The notes beneath the pieces are model-generated. The model had not been told where the DNA came from, made no database searches, and was given only the letters and a program-made list of their open reading frames with translations. Made by a program: the position numbers and the translations under genes. Below, piece after piece: positions 37,970-46,601 of a stretch of 64,000 nucleotides of DNA. Origin of the DNA: DATMGU01 sp035555315 (lineage in GTDB: Bacteria; Pseudomonadota; Alphaproteobacteria; ATCC43930; CGMCC-115725); contig DATMGU010000051.1 of assembly GCA_035555315.1 (NCBI GenBank), positions 1 to 64,000 of the forward strand, written 5' to 3'. Each line of letters begins with the position of its first letter. The first letter of the stretch is position 1.

Positions 37970-38605
37970 TCAGCCACCGCCGCCATAGCTGCACACCAAC
38001 TCGTCGACCTGGACCTTGCCCCAGCCGATCGTATCGCGCTTGTCGCCGACCGATCGGCAATCCGGTTGCGGGCCGCCCGGTTTCTGTCCGGTGACTTTGA
38101 CCGGATCTTTCGCGGCGGCCTCGAAATCCACATAATATTCCGGATCGAAGACCATCACCTCCACCGTGTTCTGGCCGGGCTTTGGCGGTGTGCTGATCGG
38201 CACGGTGAACTCATAGGTCACCTTGTCGCCCGTGGCGTGGGCGGTGAAGTGGGTGGGGGCTGCGACCGGTACCGGCGTGCCGTTGATCGTGACCGTCGTG
38301 AAGTAATGCACGCTGGCGAGATTGCCGAAGGCGTGCTTTTCCAGATTGCGGATATCGGCTTCGGTCAGCGGCCCGTCGGGGTTTTCGGTGTAATCGTTGC
38401 GCAGCATCGAGCTATAGAGGTCGTCGAAGGTCCATGTCATGCGCACGCCGGTGACCGCCATCTTGTCAGCCACCGTCTTGCCATAGGTGACGGTCATCGC
38501 CTGTTCGATGAAAATATGCGGATGCGCCATGGCCGGCATCGCCCAAATCAGCGAGCCCACCACACTCACGATCCTCAACGCGGCGCGCGTCGTCAGGAGA
38601 CGCAT
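37970..38605 (-). CDS. DUF1007-family periplasmic protein
   Basis: 211 aa from ATG 38605, which has GGGGGA six bases upstream. Signal peptide ends near AMPAMAHPHIF; the mature protein begins HPHIFIEQAM, the family hallmark. RMTWTFDDLYSSMLRNDY and YYVDFEAAAKD are further family blocks. DUF1007 proteins are nearly always found next to NicO exporters and are assumed to be their periplasmic partner, perhaps handling metal through the N-terminal His-x-His. The role is inferred from this pairing. Confidence 0.88.
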   Translation of the reverse strand: MRLLTTRAALRIVSVVGSLIWAMPAMAHPHIFIEQAMTVTYGKTVADKMAVTGVRMTWTFDDLYSSMLRNDYTENPDGPLTEADIRNLEKHAFGNLASVHYFTTVTINGTPVPVAAPTHFTAHATGDKVTYEFTVPISTPPKPGQNTVEVMVFDPEYYVDFEAAAKDPVKVTGQKPGGPQPDCRSVGDKRDTIGWGKVQVDELVCSYGGGG

Positions 38606-38775
38606 GACCGATCCCCCCAATCAACCCTCATCGCCTGTCGTAGCAGATAGACGGTCGCGTGGCATCCCCATCCAGCCCTCGCCATTCGCTGAAAAGGATG
38701 GCAGCGGCATGATCCACCTTGGCATAGTGGCCGCGGCATAGCGGCTTCGGCTTTGACGGACAATTGGAGATAGGC

Positions 38776-40056
38776 GTGACGCAGGTGACCGATAGCCGGC
38801 AGATCGATCCCGATTTCGGGCTCGCGGTACGCCTATTCGACGAGTTGGCGGCGGCGACCCGGGTTGGTCGTGGCATCGAGCGCATCTCCTATGGTCCGGG
38901 CGAGGCGGTGGCGCATCGGCTCATGATCGCCGCCGCGGAGACTCTCGGCCTCGAATGCCGGATCGATGCGGCGGCGAACCTCTATATGACGCTGCCGGGT
39001 CGCGACCGCGCCGCACCCTATCTGATGATGGGCTCGCATCTCGACAGCGTCCGCCAGGGCGGCAATTTCGACGGCGCCGCCGGGGTCGTCGCGGGCTTGG
39101 CGGTCCTATCGGGCTTCAAAGCGGCCGGAATCACCCCGGCGATGGATCTCACCGTGATGGCGATCCGCGCGGAGGAGGGCGCCTGGTTCGACGTACCCTA
39201 TGCCGGCAGCCGTGCCGCGTTCGGTCTCTTGCCGCCTACCGCCTTGGATACCCCGCGCATCGATACCGGGATCGGCCTCGCCCACTACATCGCCGAAGCG
39301 GGCGGCGATCCGGCTTCTCTGGCCCGGGGCGTCGCGATGCTCGATCCCCGGCGCGTCGCCGCTTTTCTCGAAGTGCATATCGAGCAGGCGCCGGTGCTGG
39401 TCGAAACCGGCATTCCGGTCGGCTTGGTTACCGGCATTCGCGGCTATCACCGCTTCGTCGCGGCGCGAACGGTTGGTGCCTATGGCCATTCCGGCGCGCT
39501 ACCGCGCCGCTCCCGCCGGGACGCGGTGGCGGCGACGGTCGAGTTGCTGCACCGGCTCGATCAGGTCTGGGCCGATTTCGAGGCTGCCGGCCGGGATTTG
39601 GTCTTCACAACGGGGGTGCTGACGACCGATTCGGCCGTCGCCGGTGCCAGCAAGGTTCCGGGGCAGATCGATTTCGCCATCGACTTTCGCAGCCTTGAGC
39701 CGGCCGTGCTGACCGATTGCGTCGAGCTTGCCCGGCGGCACGCCGCCGAGATCGGAGCCGCCCATCGTGTCGAGATGGATTTCGGTGAGATGAGCCGATC
39801 CCAGCCGGCGCTGCTCGACGCGGGGCTGCGGGAACGGCTCGGTCGACACGCGGCGGCGCTGGGCATCGACACGCTCGAAATGCCGAGCGGCGCCGGCCAT
39901 GATGCCGCTGTCTTCGCCGCCTCGGGCGTGCCCACCGCCATGCTATTCGTGCGCAACGAGAACGGCAGCCACAACCCGGACGAAGCGATGGAGCTTGCCG
40001 ATTTCGCCTCGGCCGTCCGCATCCTCATGCGTTTCTGCGTGGACGGCGCGGCTTAG
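38776..40056 (+). CDS. M20-family Zn-dependent amidase/carbamoylase
   Basis: 426 aa from GTG 38776, with GGAG six bases upstream. Metal ligands appear in GSHLDSVRQGGNFDGAAG, AEEGAWFDVPYAGSRA, HIEQAPVLVETG and GAGHDAAVFA, the pattern of N-carbamoyl-L-amino-acid hydrolases, allantoate amidohydrolases and beta-ureidopropionases. The usual EEGSRF is EEGAWF here, which may affect substrate choice. No hydantoinase or purine gene is adjacent, so the precise substrate is open. Confidence 0.85.
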   Translation: MTQVTDSRQIDPDFGLAVRLFDELAAATRVGRGIERISYGPGEAVAHRLMIAAAETLGLECRIDAAANLYMTLPGRDRAAPYLMMGSHLDSVRQGGNFDGAAGVVAGLAVLSGFKAAGITPAMDLTVMAIRAEEGAWFDVPYAGSRAAFGLLPPTALDTPRIDTGIGLAHYIAEAGGDPASLARGVAMLDPRRVAAFLEVHIEQAPVLVETGIPVGLVTGIRGYHRFVAARTVGAYGHSGALPRRSRRDAVAATVELLHRLDQVWADFEAAGRDLVFTTGVLTTDSAVAGASKVPGQIDFAIDFRSLEPAVLTDCVELARRHAAEIGAAHRVEMDFGEMSRSQPALLDAGLRERLGRHAAALGIDTLEMPSGAGHDAAVFAASGVPTAMLFVRNENGSHNPDEAMELADFASAVRILMRFCVDGAA

Positions 40057-40225
40057 TGACAGGACCTTTCAACCGCCTTAAATACAAACACCGCCGGAAC
40101 TATACCGTTCGGTTAGGAAGCGATTTGGGGGCTAGGGTTTTTGCTCCGGTCCAGGTATATGGCAGTGCAGCAGGCGCCGCTCACGGCGTGCCGTTCCCCG
40201 AAATCTGCATAGGCCTCGAGGCGAC

Positions 40226-41050
40226 ATGTCGACCTTTCAAACTGTGCTTTTCGCGATTATCCAAGGCATCACCGAACTCTTCCCCATCAGCAGCGTCGCC
40301 CATGGTGTATTGACACCGTTCTTTTTTGGCTGGGATCTCGGTCCTGAGTTCCTCAAAGAACACTTCCTGCCTTTTGTCGTCATGCTTCATTTGGGAACGG
40401 CACTTGCCCTGCTGATTTTCTTTTGGCGCGATTGGGTGGCTTTTATCGCCGGTGTCTTCGATGGTAGCGCGGTTGGTGAGCGCCGGACACTTGCCTTGCT
40501 GGTCGTCGCGACGGTCCCGGCGGCGGTGTTGGGTGTGGTGTTCCAAAGCCTGCTCACGTCGATCTTCAGCAGCGTCAGTTCGGCCGCGGCATTCCTGGTC
40601 GTGAATGGCGTGCTGCTCTACACGGGCGAGCGGCTGCAGGGCACCGGTACGCGCACGATCAAGGAGCTCAGCTTCAAGGAGGCGGCGATTATCGGCTGTG
40701 CCCAGGCGCTGGCGCTCATTCCCGGCTTCTCCCGCTCGGGCGCCGCCATGGTGGCAGGCTTCTGGATGGGCCTACGTCACGAGGCGGCGGCGCGTTTCTC
40801 GATGCTGCTCGCCGCACCCATCATCTTGGGCGCCGGCATCGTCGCGGTGCCCAAGATGCTGCATTCCGCCAGCAGCGAGATCATACGATCCGCCCTGCTG
40901 GGCGGCGTGTTGTCCGGTGTTTGCGCGTTCTTCGCCGTCTGGGTGCTGATGGCGTGGTTCAAAAAGCACGAGATCAATGCGATGCGGCCCTTCGCGATCT
41001 ATTGCGTCGTCGTCGGCATCGCGGTCCTGGTGTGGGCGAACATCTCCTAA
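40226..41050 (+). CDS. uppP: Undecaprenyl-diphosphatase UppP (BacA)
   Basis: 274 aa, about eight membrane segments. The two signature motifs are present: Gln13-x3-Glu17 in QGITELFPISSVAH (Val24 replaces the common Ser or Thr) and PGFSRSGAAMVAGFWMGL. It dephosphorylates undecaprenyl pyrophosphate so that the carrier can be reused for peptidoglycan and polysaccharide export. GAGG lies four bases before ATG. Monocistronic, with a possible weak terminator downstream. Confidence 0.92.
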   Translation: MSTFQTVLFAIIQGITELFPISSVAHGVLTPFFFGWDLGPEFLKEHFLPFVVMLHLGTALALLIFFWRDWVAFIAGVFDGSAVGERRTLALLVVATVPAAVLGVVFQSLLTSIFSSVSSAAAFLVVNGVLLYTGERLQGTGTRTIKELSFKEAAIIGCAQALALIPGFSRSGAAMVAGFWMGLRHEAAARFSMLLAAPIILGAGIVAVPKMLHSASSEIIRSALLGGVLSGVCAFFAVWVLMAWFKKHEINAMRPFAIYCVVVGIAVLVWANIS

Positions 41051-41052
41051 TA

Positions 41053-41079
41053 TCGAGTCGCGCCGCTCGACCGCTTTTT
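41053..41079 (+). terminator. Possible terminator after uppP
   Basis: TCGAG (41053-41057) and CTCGA (41066-41070) form a 5-base stem with an 8-base loop, followed within five bases by TTTTT (41075-41079). The stem is short, so support is weak. Confidence 0.35.
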
Positions 41080-41291
41080 CACTCCTCGCTCGGCTAATTT
41101 CGCCAGTAAAACATACGCCAACCGCCGCCCATGGCACCGCATCGGGTGGTTTGATGACAGTTCGAAGAATAACGCGTAACGGTTTCGTGAAATCACGAGC
41201 CGTTTCCCGGAAATCAGTAGACCGCCGGCCAGGTTGGTCCTATCCGAAGGCGATCGATCGTCCCTCGGGACTTCGCGGAGGTCTTATTCGA

Positions 41292-42506
41292 ATGGCGGTT
41301 TCCAACATCAAGACGGCGGTTTATCGGCAGGTGCCCAGCAAGCGGCAGGCGCTGCTGGATCGTCTGTTCGCCGTCTGGTTCGCGCGCTTTGTCTATAACC
41401 AGATCTGGGAAGATCCGGTGGTCGATCTGGAGGCGCTGCGATTGCAGCCGACCAGCCGGGTCATCACCATTGCTTCGGGCGGCTGCAACATTCTGAACTA
41501 CCTGATGGCCGGCCCCGCTTCGATCGTCGCGGTCGACCTCAACCCGGCGCATACCGCACTCACCCGTTTGAAGCTGGCGGCGATGCGCCACCTGCCGGAC
41601 TACGAGGCCTTCTTCCAATTCTTCGGCGTCGCCAAGAACAAGGAGAATGTCGACCTTTATCACAGCCATATCAGCCAGCGTCTGGATGCCGATACACGGC
41701 ACTTCTGGGAGCACCGATCGCTGCTCGGCCGCCAGCGGATCGATTTCTTCGCCAAGGGCTTTTACCGCCAGGCGCTGCTCGGCAAGTTCATCGGCTTCGT
41801 CCATGCGTTCTGCCGGCTGCACGGCCAACACCCCGCTCGGTTGTTGGAGGCCAATTCGCTCGACGAGCAGCGCCAGATCTTCGACCGGGAGATCGAGCCG
41901 CTGTTCGAAAAGAAGCTGGTGCGGCTGCTCGTCCGCCAGCCGGTCCTGCTCTATAGCCTGGGCATTCCGCCCAACCAGTTCGACAGCATGCGCGAAGATG
42001 CCAGCGGCGATCTGGCGCAGCTCTATCACGACCGAATCCGGCGCCTGGCCTGCGACTTCTCATTGAGCGAGAACTACTTCGCCTGGCAGGCCTTCGGCCG
42101 GCATTACGACGTGACCAAGCGCAAGGCGATGCCGCCTTACCTGCAGCGTGACAATTTCCAGACGATCCGCGACCGGCTCGATCGGGTCGAGACCCATACC
42201 CGCTCGATGACGGCATTTTTGGCCGACGAGCCGGCAGCGAGCTGCGATCGCTATGTCCTGCTTGATAGTGTCGACTGGATGACGGCGCAGATGCTCGGCG
42301 AGCTGTGGGCTGAGATCCGCCGCACGGCGCGGCCGGGTGCGCGGGTGATTTTTCGGACGGCGGGCGCACGCTCGGTGTTCGAGCAGCTTCTGCCGCCCGA
42401 GGCGCTCGAGGGCTGGCACTATCACGAGGAGGAGTCGCGGCGGTTCCTCGAACAGGATCGCTCGGCGATCTATGGCGGCTTCCACCTCTATTCCCGTGTC
42501 GCCTGA
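41292..42506 (+). CDS. btaA: BtaA: SAM:diacylglycerol 3-amino-3-carboxypropyltransferase
   Basis: 404 aa. ATG 41292 has GGAGG ten bases upstream; the upstream open frame is non-coding. FVYNQIWEDPVVDLEAL, ITIASGGCNILNYLMAGP and VDLNPAHTALTRLK are the DUF3419/BtaA blocks that bind SAM. It transfers the 3-amino-3-carboxypropyl group of SAM to diacylglycerol, giving diacylglycerylhomoserine, the first step of betaine-lipid (DGTS) synthesis. The methyltransferase for the next step follows immediately. Confidence 0.93.
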   Translation: MAVSNIKTAVYRQVPSKRQALLDRLFAVWFARFVYNQIWEDPVVDLEALRLQPTSRVITIASGGCNILNYLMAGPASIVAVDLNPAHTALTRLKLAAMRHLPDYEAFFQFFGVAKNKENVDLYHSHISQRLDADTRHFWEHRSLLGRQRIDFFAKGFYRQALLGKFIGFVHAFCRLHGQHPARLLEANSLDEQRQIFDREIEPLFEKKLVRLLVRQPVLLYSLGIPPNQFDSMREDASGDLAQLYHDRIRRLACDFSLSENYFAWQAFGRHYDVTKRKAMPPYLQRDNFQTIRDRLDRVETHTRSMTAFLADEPAASCDRYVLLDSVDWMTAQMLGELWAEIRRTARPGARVIFRTAGARSVFEQLLPPEALEGWHYHEEESRRFLEQDRSAIYGGFHLYSRVA

Positions 42507-42541
42507 GCTTCCGAATGGTGGTCCTGCCGCGGGATAGAGGG

Positions 42542-43210
42542 ATGGGGGTGAGACAGGCCGATGCCGTACGGCATATGGATGCGATCTATCGCACCCAGCG
42601 GCATTTCTATGACTTCACCCGCAAGTTCTATTTGTTCGGTCGAGACCAACTGCTCGACGGCTTGCCGGTCGCGCCCGGCGCCCGGGTTTGCGAGATCGGG
42701 TGTGGTACCGGCCGCAATCTGATCCGGTTGGCTCGGCGCCGGCCGGATCTCGATCTCTACGGTATCGATGTCTCCACCGTGATGCTGGAAACGGCGGCAG
42801 CCTCGATCGCGCGCGCCGGCCTCGCCCATCGGATCCGGCTCGCCCATGCCGGCGGTGCCGCTTTCGATGCGCCTGCCGCCTTCGGTATCGACGCGTTCGA
42901 CGTCGCCTATTTCTCCTATGTGCTGTCGATGATCCCCGATTGGGCGTCGGCGGTCGATCGCGCGGTCGGGCTGGTCCGGCCGGGGGGCACCCTGGCGGTC
43001 GTCGATTTCGGCGACCAGGGCCGGGCTGGTGCCTGGCGCCGCATCCCGCTTCTGGCCTGGCTCCGCCTGTTCGATGTCGCCCCTCGGGCCGAGATCGAAG
43101 CCGGCCTGCGCGACCGCGCCGCTGCCTGGGGCGGGCCGGTGATGGAGCGCGATATCGGTCGTGGCTATGCCTATCTGCTGATGCTGCGCAAACCGTTCCC
43201 GCCCTCGTAG
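42542..43210 (+). CDS. btaB: BtaB: diacylglycerylhomoserine N-methyltransferase
   Basis: 222 aa from ATG 42542, preceded by a purine-rich AGAGGG; ATG 42515 is an in-frame alternative without a ribosome site. AIYRTQRHFYDFTRKFYLFG is the BtaB hallmark, and VCEIGCGTGRNLIRLA is the SAM-binding motif. It adds three methyl groups to the homoserine nitrogen to complete DGTS. Such lipids replace phospholipids under phosphate limitation in several alphaproteobacteria; I see no clear Pho box upstream of btaA. Confidence 0.92.
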   Translation: MGVRQADAVRHMDAIYRTQRHFYDFTRKFYLFGRDQLLDGLPVAPGARVCEIGCGTGRNLIRLARRRPDLDLYGIDVSTVMLETAAASIARAGLAHRIRLAHAGGAAFDAPAAFGIDAFDVAYFSYVLSMIPDWASAVDRAVGLVRPGGTLAVVDFGDQGRAGAWRRIPLLAWLRLFDVAPRAEIEAGLRDRAAAWGGPVMERDIGRGYAYLLMLRKPFPPS

Positions 43211-43314
43211 CGACCGCCGAGCCGCGTGACGCGTCGCCGCCGTTTCGGTGCTGGCGCCGATGCGCTACCCTTGGCCCGTCCCGGCGGTTTGCCGGGGAGC
43301 GGATGGGTGTCGGC

Positions 43315-43620
43315 ATGTCATTGGATGGATTGATCGAAGCGGTGCGCGCCAAGGCGGCGTTGAACCTGCCGCTCGGCTACAAGGCGCAGTTCGATCTGGG
43401 GGATGACGGGGTCATCTTTTGGGATGGCACGGTAAGCCCGCCGATCATCGACGACACCGCCCATGACGATGTCGATACGACTCTGACGCTCAGTGCCGCG
43501 TCCCTCCGAAAGATGCTGAACGGCGGTCTCAATCCGACGCTCGCCTATATGACGGGTGCTCTCAAGGTGGCGGGCTCCATGGGCGTGGCGCTCAAGATCA
43601 ATCAGATGCTCGAAGACTAA
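43315..43620 (+). CDS. SCP2 sterol-transfer domain protein
   Basis: 101 aa. The whole protein is one SCP2 domain: FDLGDDGVIFWDG, DVDTTLTLSAASLRKMLNGG and LAYMTGALKVAGSMGVALKI. It should bind a hydrophobic ligand such as a fatty acyl or lipid. ATG 43315 gives the usual MSL start; ATG 43303, four codons earlier, has GGGGAG nearer and is possible. Following btaA/btaB it may be lipid-related, but 104 bases separate it from btaB. Confidence 0.85.
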   Translation: MSLDGLIEAVRAKAALNLPLGYKAQFDLGDDGVIFWDGTVSPPIIDDTAHDDVDTTLTLSAASLRKMLNGGLNPTLAYMTGALKVAGSMGVALKINQMLED

Positions 43621-43796
43621 CTGGGCGCGATCGACGGGGCATTCTATCGCCAATGCCTTGCGCCGGTCGGCACCCTGTCGCATATCACCAGCGGATTTCG
43701 ACCGCACTGGAAGCTTATTTTGACTTGGGCGATCGGTTAAACGGAAATAAGTCGCTCCCGGTCAACACGTTATGAACTTTATCCGACTATGGCTGA

Positions 43797-45248
43797 ATGG
43801 CTGAGGCTTCGGCCGCCAAACCCATCCCTTCGATGATCCACGGGCGTGCAGGCAAGAACATGGCGAGCGTGAAAGAAAAGATCGCCCTCAGTTCGATCCT
43901 GGCTAGCGGCCTGCTGACCGTTCTCAAGCTGATCGTCGGTATCATGACCGGCAGCCTGGGCATCCTGTCCGAGGCCGCCCATTCGGCATTGGATTGCGGT
44001 GCCACGGTATTGACCTATGCCGCCGTGCGGTTCAGCGACAAGCCGGCCGATCACGATCACCCTTACGGCCATGGCAAGATCGAGAGCATCGCGGCGCTGG
44101 CCGAAACCGTCCTGCTGTTCCTGACCAGTACCTGGATCCTTTACGCGGCGGGCGAGCGTCTGATCTTTGGCGGTTCCTCGGTCGAGCCGAGCTGGGCGGC
44201 GGCTGGCGTGATGCTGTTGTCGATGGTCGTCGACTTTTTCCGGGCCCGCCGCCTGACCCGGATCGCGCGTGAGACGAAAAGCCCGGCACTCGCCGCCGAC
44301 GCGCTGCATTTCCAATCGGATATCTACAGCTCGGGCGTGGTCATCATCGGCCTTGGCTTCGTTTATCTGGGGTATCCCCTGGGCGATCCGATCGCCGCGA
44401 TCGGCGTCGCCCTCTTCGTGCTGCGCGCCGGGTATCGGCTGGGCCGCGAAACCATCGAGACGCTGATCGATACCGCTCCGGAGGGTATCGCCGACATCGC
44501 CCGGGCGGCGGCCCAGGGTATCTCCGGGGTGGCGCGGGTCGAGCGCGCGCGCGGCGGGCCTCGCGGCAGCGCTTTCCTGGTCGATCTCGACGTCGCGGTC
44601 GGCCGCACCCTGCCGCTGGAGCGGGTCAGCGAGATCAAGGCGCTGATCGCCCAGCGCATTCAATTGCGTCTGCCGGATGCCGAGGTGCTGGTGCAGACGC
44701 GGCCTCTGGCGCTCGACGACGAGACAATCCTCGACCGCGTCCTGGTCATCGCCGCGGCGCAGGGCGTGCCGGTCCATCACGTCACCGTGCAGCATGTCGA
44801 ACAAACGATCTCGGTAAGCTTCGATCTGGAGGTCGATGGCGCTCAAACGATCGCCGAGGCACATAAGACCGCGTCGGCGCTGGAACGCGCGATCCATCAC
44901 GAGTTGGGGGACGAGATCGAGGTCGAAAGCCATATCGAACCCCTGCAGGTCGATGCGGTAGCCGGCACGGGCCTCGCTTGGCAGGATTTTCGGCAGATCC
45001 GCGATACGATCGAGGCTCTCGCCGAGGCGACGCCGTTGCTGCTCGACGCCCATGATATCCGGATACGACAGACCGATCAGGGCCTGTACATCTCGTTCCA
45101 TTGTCACGTGCCGGCGACCGAGACGGTCGAAACCGTTCACGCCGCCGCCAGCCGGCTCGAGCAATCGATCCGCGAACAGATCCCCGGAACCCACCGCATC
45201 ATCGTGCATACCGAACCGCCACCGGAGGCGGTAAGGGCGGCGTCCTAG
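43797..45248 (+). CDS. Cation diffusion facilitator (CDF) metal transporter with extended C-terminus
   Basis: 483 aa. Six membrane segments in the first ~220 residues. Metal-site residues His62 and Asp66 (SEAAHSALD) and His171 and Asp175 (ALHFQSD) form an HD-HD site typical of Fe/Mn- or Co/Ni-type CDFs rather than the HD-DD pattern of many Zn exporters. The DHDHPYGHGK loop (85-94) is the CDF hallmark. The C-terminal ~260 residues hold two to three repeated cytoplasmic CDF domains; most relatives have one. Proton-coupled metal efflux is expected. Confidence 0.9.
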   Translation: MAEASAAKPIPSMIHGRAGKNMASVKEKIALSSILASGLLTVLKLIVGIMTGSLGILSEAAHSALDCGATVLTYAAVRFSDKPADHDHPYGHGKIESIAALAETVLLFLTSTWILYAAGERLIFGGSSVEPSWAAAGVMLLSMVVDFFRARRLTRIARETKSPALAADALHFQSDIYSSGVVIIGLGFVYLGYPLGDPIAAIGVALFVLRAGYRLGRETIETLIDTAPEGIADIARAAAQGISGVARVERARGGPRGSAFLVDLDVAVGRTLPLERVSEIKALIAQRIQLRLPDAEVLVQTRPLALDDETILDRVLVIAAAQGVPVHHVTVQHVEQTISVSFDLEVDGAQTIAEAHKTASALERAIHHELGDEIEVESHIEPLQVDAVAGTGLAWQDFRQIRDTIEALAEATPLLLDAHDIRIRQTDQGLYISFHCHVPATETVETVHAAASRLEQSIREQIPGTHRIIVHTEPPPEAVRAAS

Positions 45249-45276
45249 AGCGAATTCCACGGAAGTGGAATCGCTC
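45248..45276. repeat. Extragenic palindrome / possible terminator after the CDF gene
   Basis: GAGCGAATTCCAC and GTGGAATCGCTC form a nearly perfect 12-base stem (one bulged A) around GGAA. It begins at the last base of the CDF gene. The form resembles short GAGCGATTCC...GGAATCGCTC palindromes that are repeated in alphaproteobacterial genomes; only one copy is seen here. It could also terminate transcription from both sides. Confidence 0.6.
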
Positions 45277-45330
45277 CAGCTCAGTTACAGCGTGCCGCTC
45301 AACCGCCGGGCAGGCTCTCGCGGTGGTTTC

Positions 45331-45744
45331 CTAGTGCCGTGTGGCACCGCCCTCCGGCCGCTTCGGCATCATCAGTGGGCTGCCCTGATGATGCACCATG
45401 CGCCATAGGCCGCGTTCCCGGACGAAGACATTCGTGGCGATCACCGTGCCGCCCGGTACTTCCTCGTCGCAGGTGACCAGCGCCAAATCGCCATGCAGGG
45501 TGACCCTCTCCTCATAGCACAGCACCTGCGGCGATGCCGAGCCGCGCAGTATATTGCGCCAGCTGGTCAGCACCGCCTCGCGGCCGTAGAGCGCCGGCCA
45601 GCCGGGATGGATGCAGCTCACCGGTGCCGTGGCGGACCAGATCCGCTCCATCGCGGCCATGTCCCGCATGCTGAACGCCCGATAGAACTCCAGGTTCTCC
45701 GACAAGGCGGCATCGTGGTCGCTCATTCCGGTATTGCTGGTCAT
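45331..45744 (-). CDS. SnoaL/NTF2-like protein
   Basis: 137 aa from ATG 45744, which has GAGAGG upstream. Alpha+beta cone fold suggested by ENLEFYRAFSMRDMAAMERI, IHPGWPALYGREAVLTSWR and WRMVHHQGSPL. Members include small ketosteroid-isomerase-like enzymes and many proteins of unknown role. It follows the SGNH/OpgC genes by eight bases and is probably in their operon. Confidence 0.82.
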   Translation of the reverse strand: MTSNTGMSDHDAALSENLEFYRAFSMRDMAAMERIWSATAPVSCIHPGWPALYGREAVLTSWRNILRGSASPQVLCYEERVTLHGDLALVTCDEEVPGGTVIATNVFVRERGLWRMVHHQGSPLMMPKRPEGGATRH

Positions 45745-45752
45745 CTTGCCTC

Positions 45753-46601
45753 TCACTCAGTGGCGGCGTTGGCGCGTCGGGCCGTCAGCCGCGGCAACAT
45801 CTCGGTCTGTCCGGTGCCATCCAGGATGATGCGGGAAACCGCATCGGCCAAGCAGGCGTAGCTGCCATCCGACATGTGCAGCCCATCATAGGCCAGCATC
45901 GAGTTCAGCGTGAACCGGGCATGCCGCAACCACCAGCTCATGATCGCGAAACGACGGATGACACCGATCTGTTCGCTGAGTGCCAGATCGGCGATCTCTC
46001 GCACCATCTCGGTATGGCCCGGCTTGTCGATGATCATCGGTGCCACCTGCAGATCCATCAGCAAAAGATCGGTGTCGCTGGCCTTCAACCGCGCGATGCC
46101 ATGGCGCAGCATCGTGTCCAGGCTATCGGCGGTACGGTCGCGAACCACCGCGTTGGAACCGAACTGCCAGATCGTCAGATCGGGATGCTGGGCGATTACG
46201 TCCCGGTCGAACCGGCTGATCATCTGGTCGGCTTCCTCACCCGACACGCCTTTGTTGATGACCCGGATCTCCACGCCCGGAAACGCCTTGCGCAGCAGGA
46301 CCTCCAGCCTCGATGGATAGCTCGCCGCCGGGCTGCTGGCGGCATAGCCCTCGGTCGAGGACGAGCCGATCGCGACGATGGTCAACGGCCCGCCGTCGCG
46401 CAGCCGCTCAGCCGTTCTCATGAGCGGGAATTGAGCCTTGGTGAGCGACGAGGGCGTGACGCAATGCAGTCCGCGCAACGGCTCGGTCACCGGACCCGCG
46501 ACCACGAAGAATACCGCCGCCGCCACGGCCAAGAGTGCCAGGCCAACCAAAACCAGGCGCCGCGGCATAGATGTTCTTCGCCGCCGGGTCGGACGCTTCA
46601 C
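45753..46601 (-). CDS. SGNH-family hydrolase (catalytic residues intact)
   Basis: 282 aa from GTG 46601, which overlaps the preceding stop as GTGA; ATG 46568 is an alternative. A basic start and hydrophobic segment (LVLVGLALLAVAAAVFFVVA) give a signal anchor, so the catalytic domain is periplasmic. The SGNH blocks are complete: AIGSSSTEGY (Ser), NKGVSGEE (Gly), FGSNAVV (Asn) and YDGLHMS (Asp-x2-His). Likely an O-acyl esterase or transferase on a cell-surface glycan, in line with the OpgC gene two positions upstream. Confidence 0.85.
   Translation of the reverse strand: MKRPTRRRRTSMPRRLVLVGLALLAVAAAVFFVVAGPVTEPLRGLHCVTPSSLTKAQFPLMRTAERLRDGGPLTIVAIGSSSTEGYAASSPAASYPSRLEVLLRKAFPGVEIRVINKGVSGEEADQMISRFDRDVIAQHPDLTIWQFGSNAVVRDRTADSLDTMLRHGIARLKASDTDLLLMDLQVAPMIIDKPGHTEMVREIADLALSEQIGVIRRFAIMSWWLRHARFTLNSMLAYDGLHMSDGSYACLADAVSRIILDGTGQTEMLPRLTARRANAATE

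Noticed and set aside
40977..41291. N-terminal extension of BtaA
   Set aside because: The extension overlaps uppP, has no BtaA-like sequence, and ATG 41292 has a good ribosome site.
43779..45260. A 493-residue open frame antisense to the CDF gene
   Set aside because: Long antisense frames are common in high-GC DNA. Its sequence is Asp/Arg/Gln-rich without motifs, while the plus strand has complete CDF motifs.
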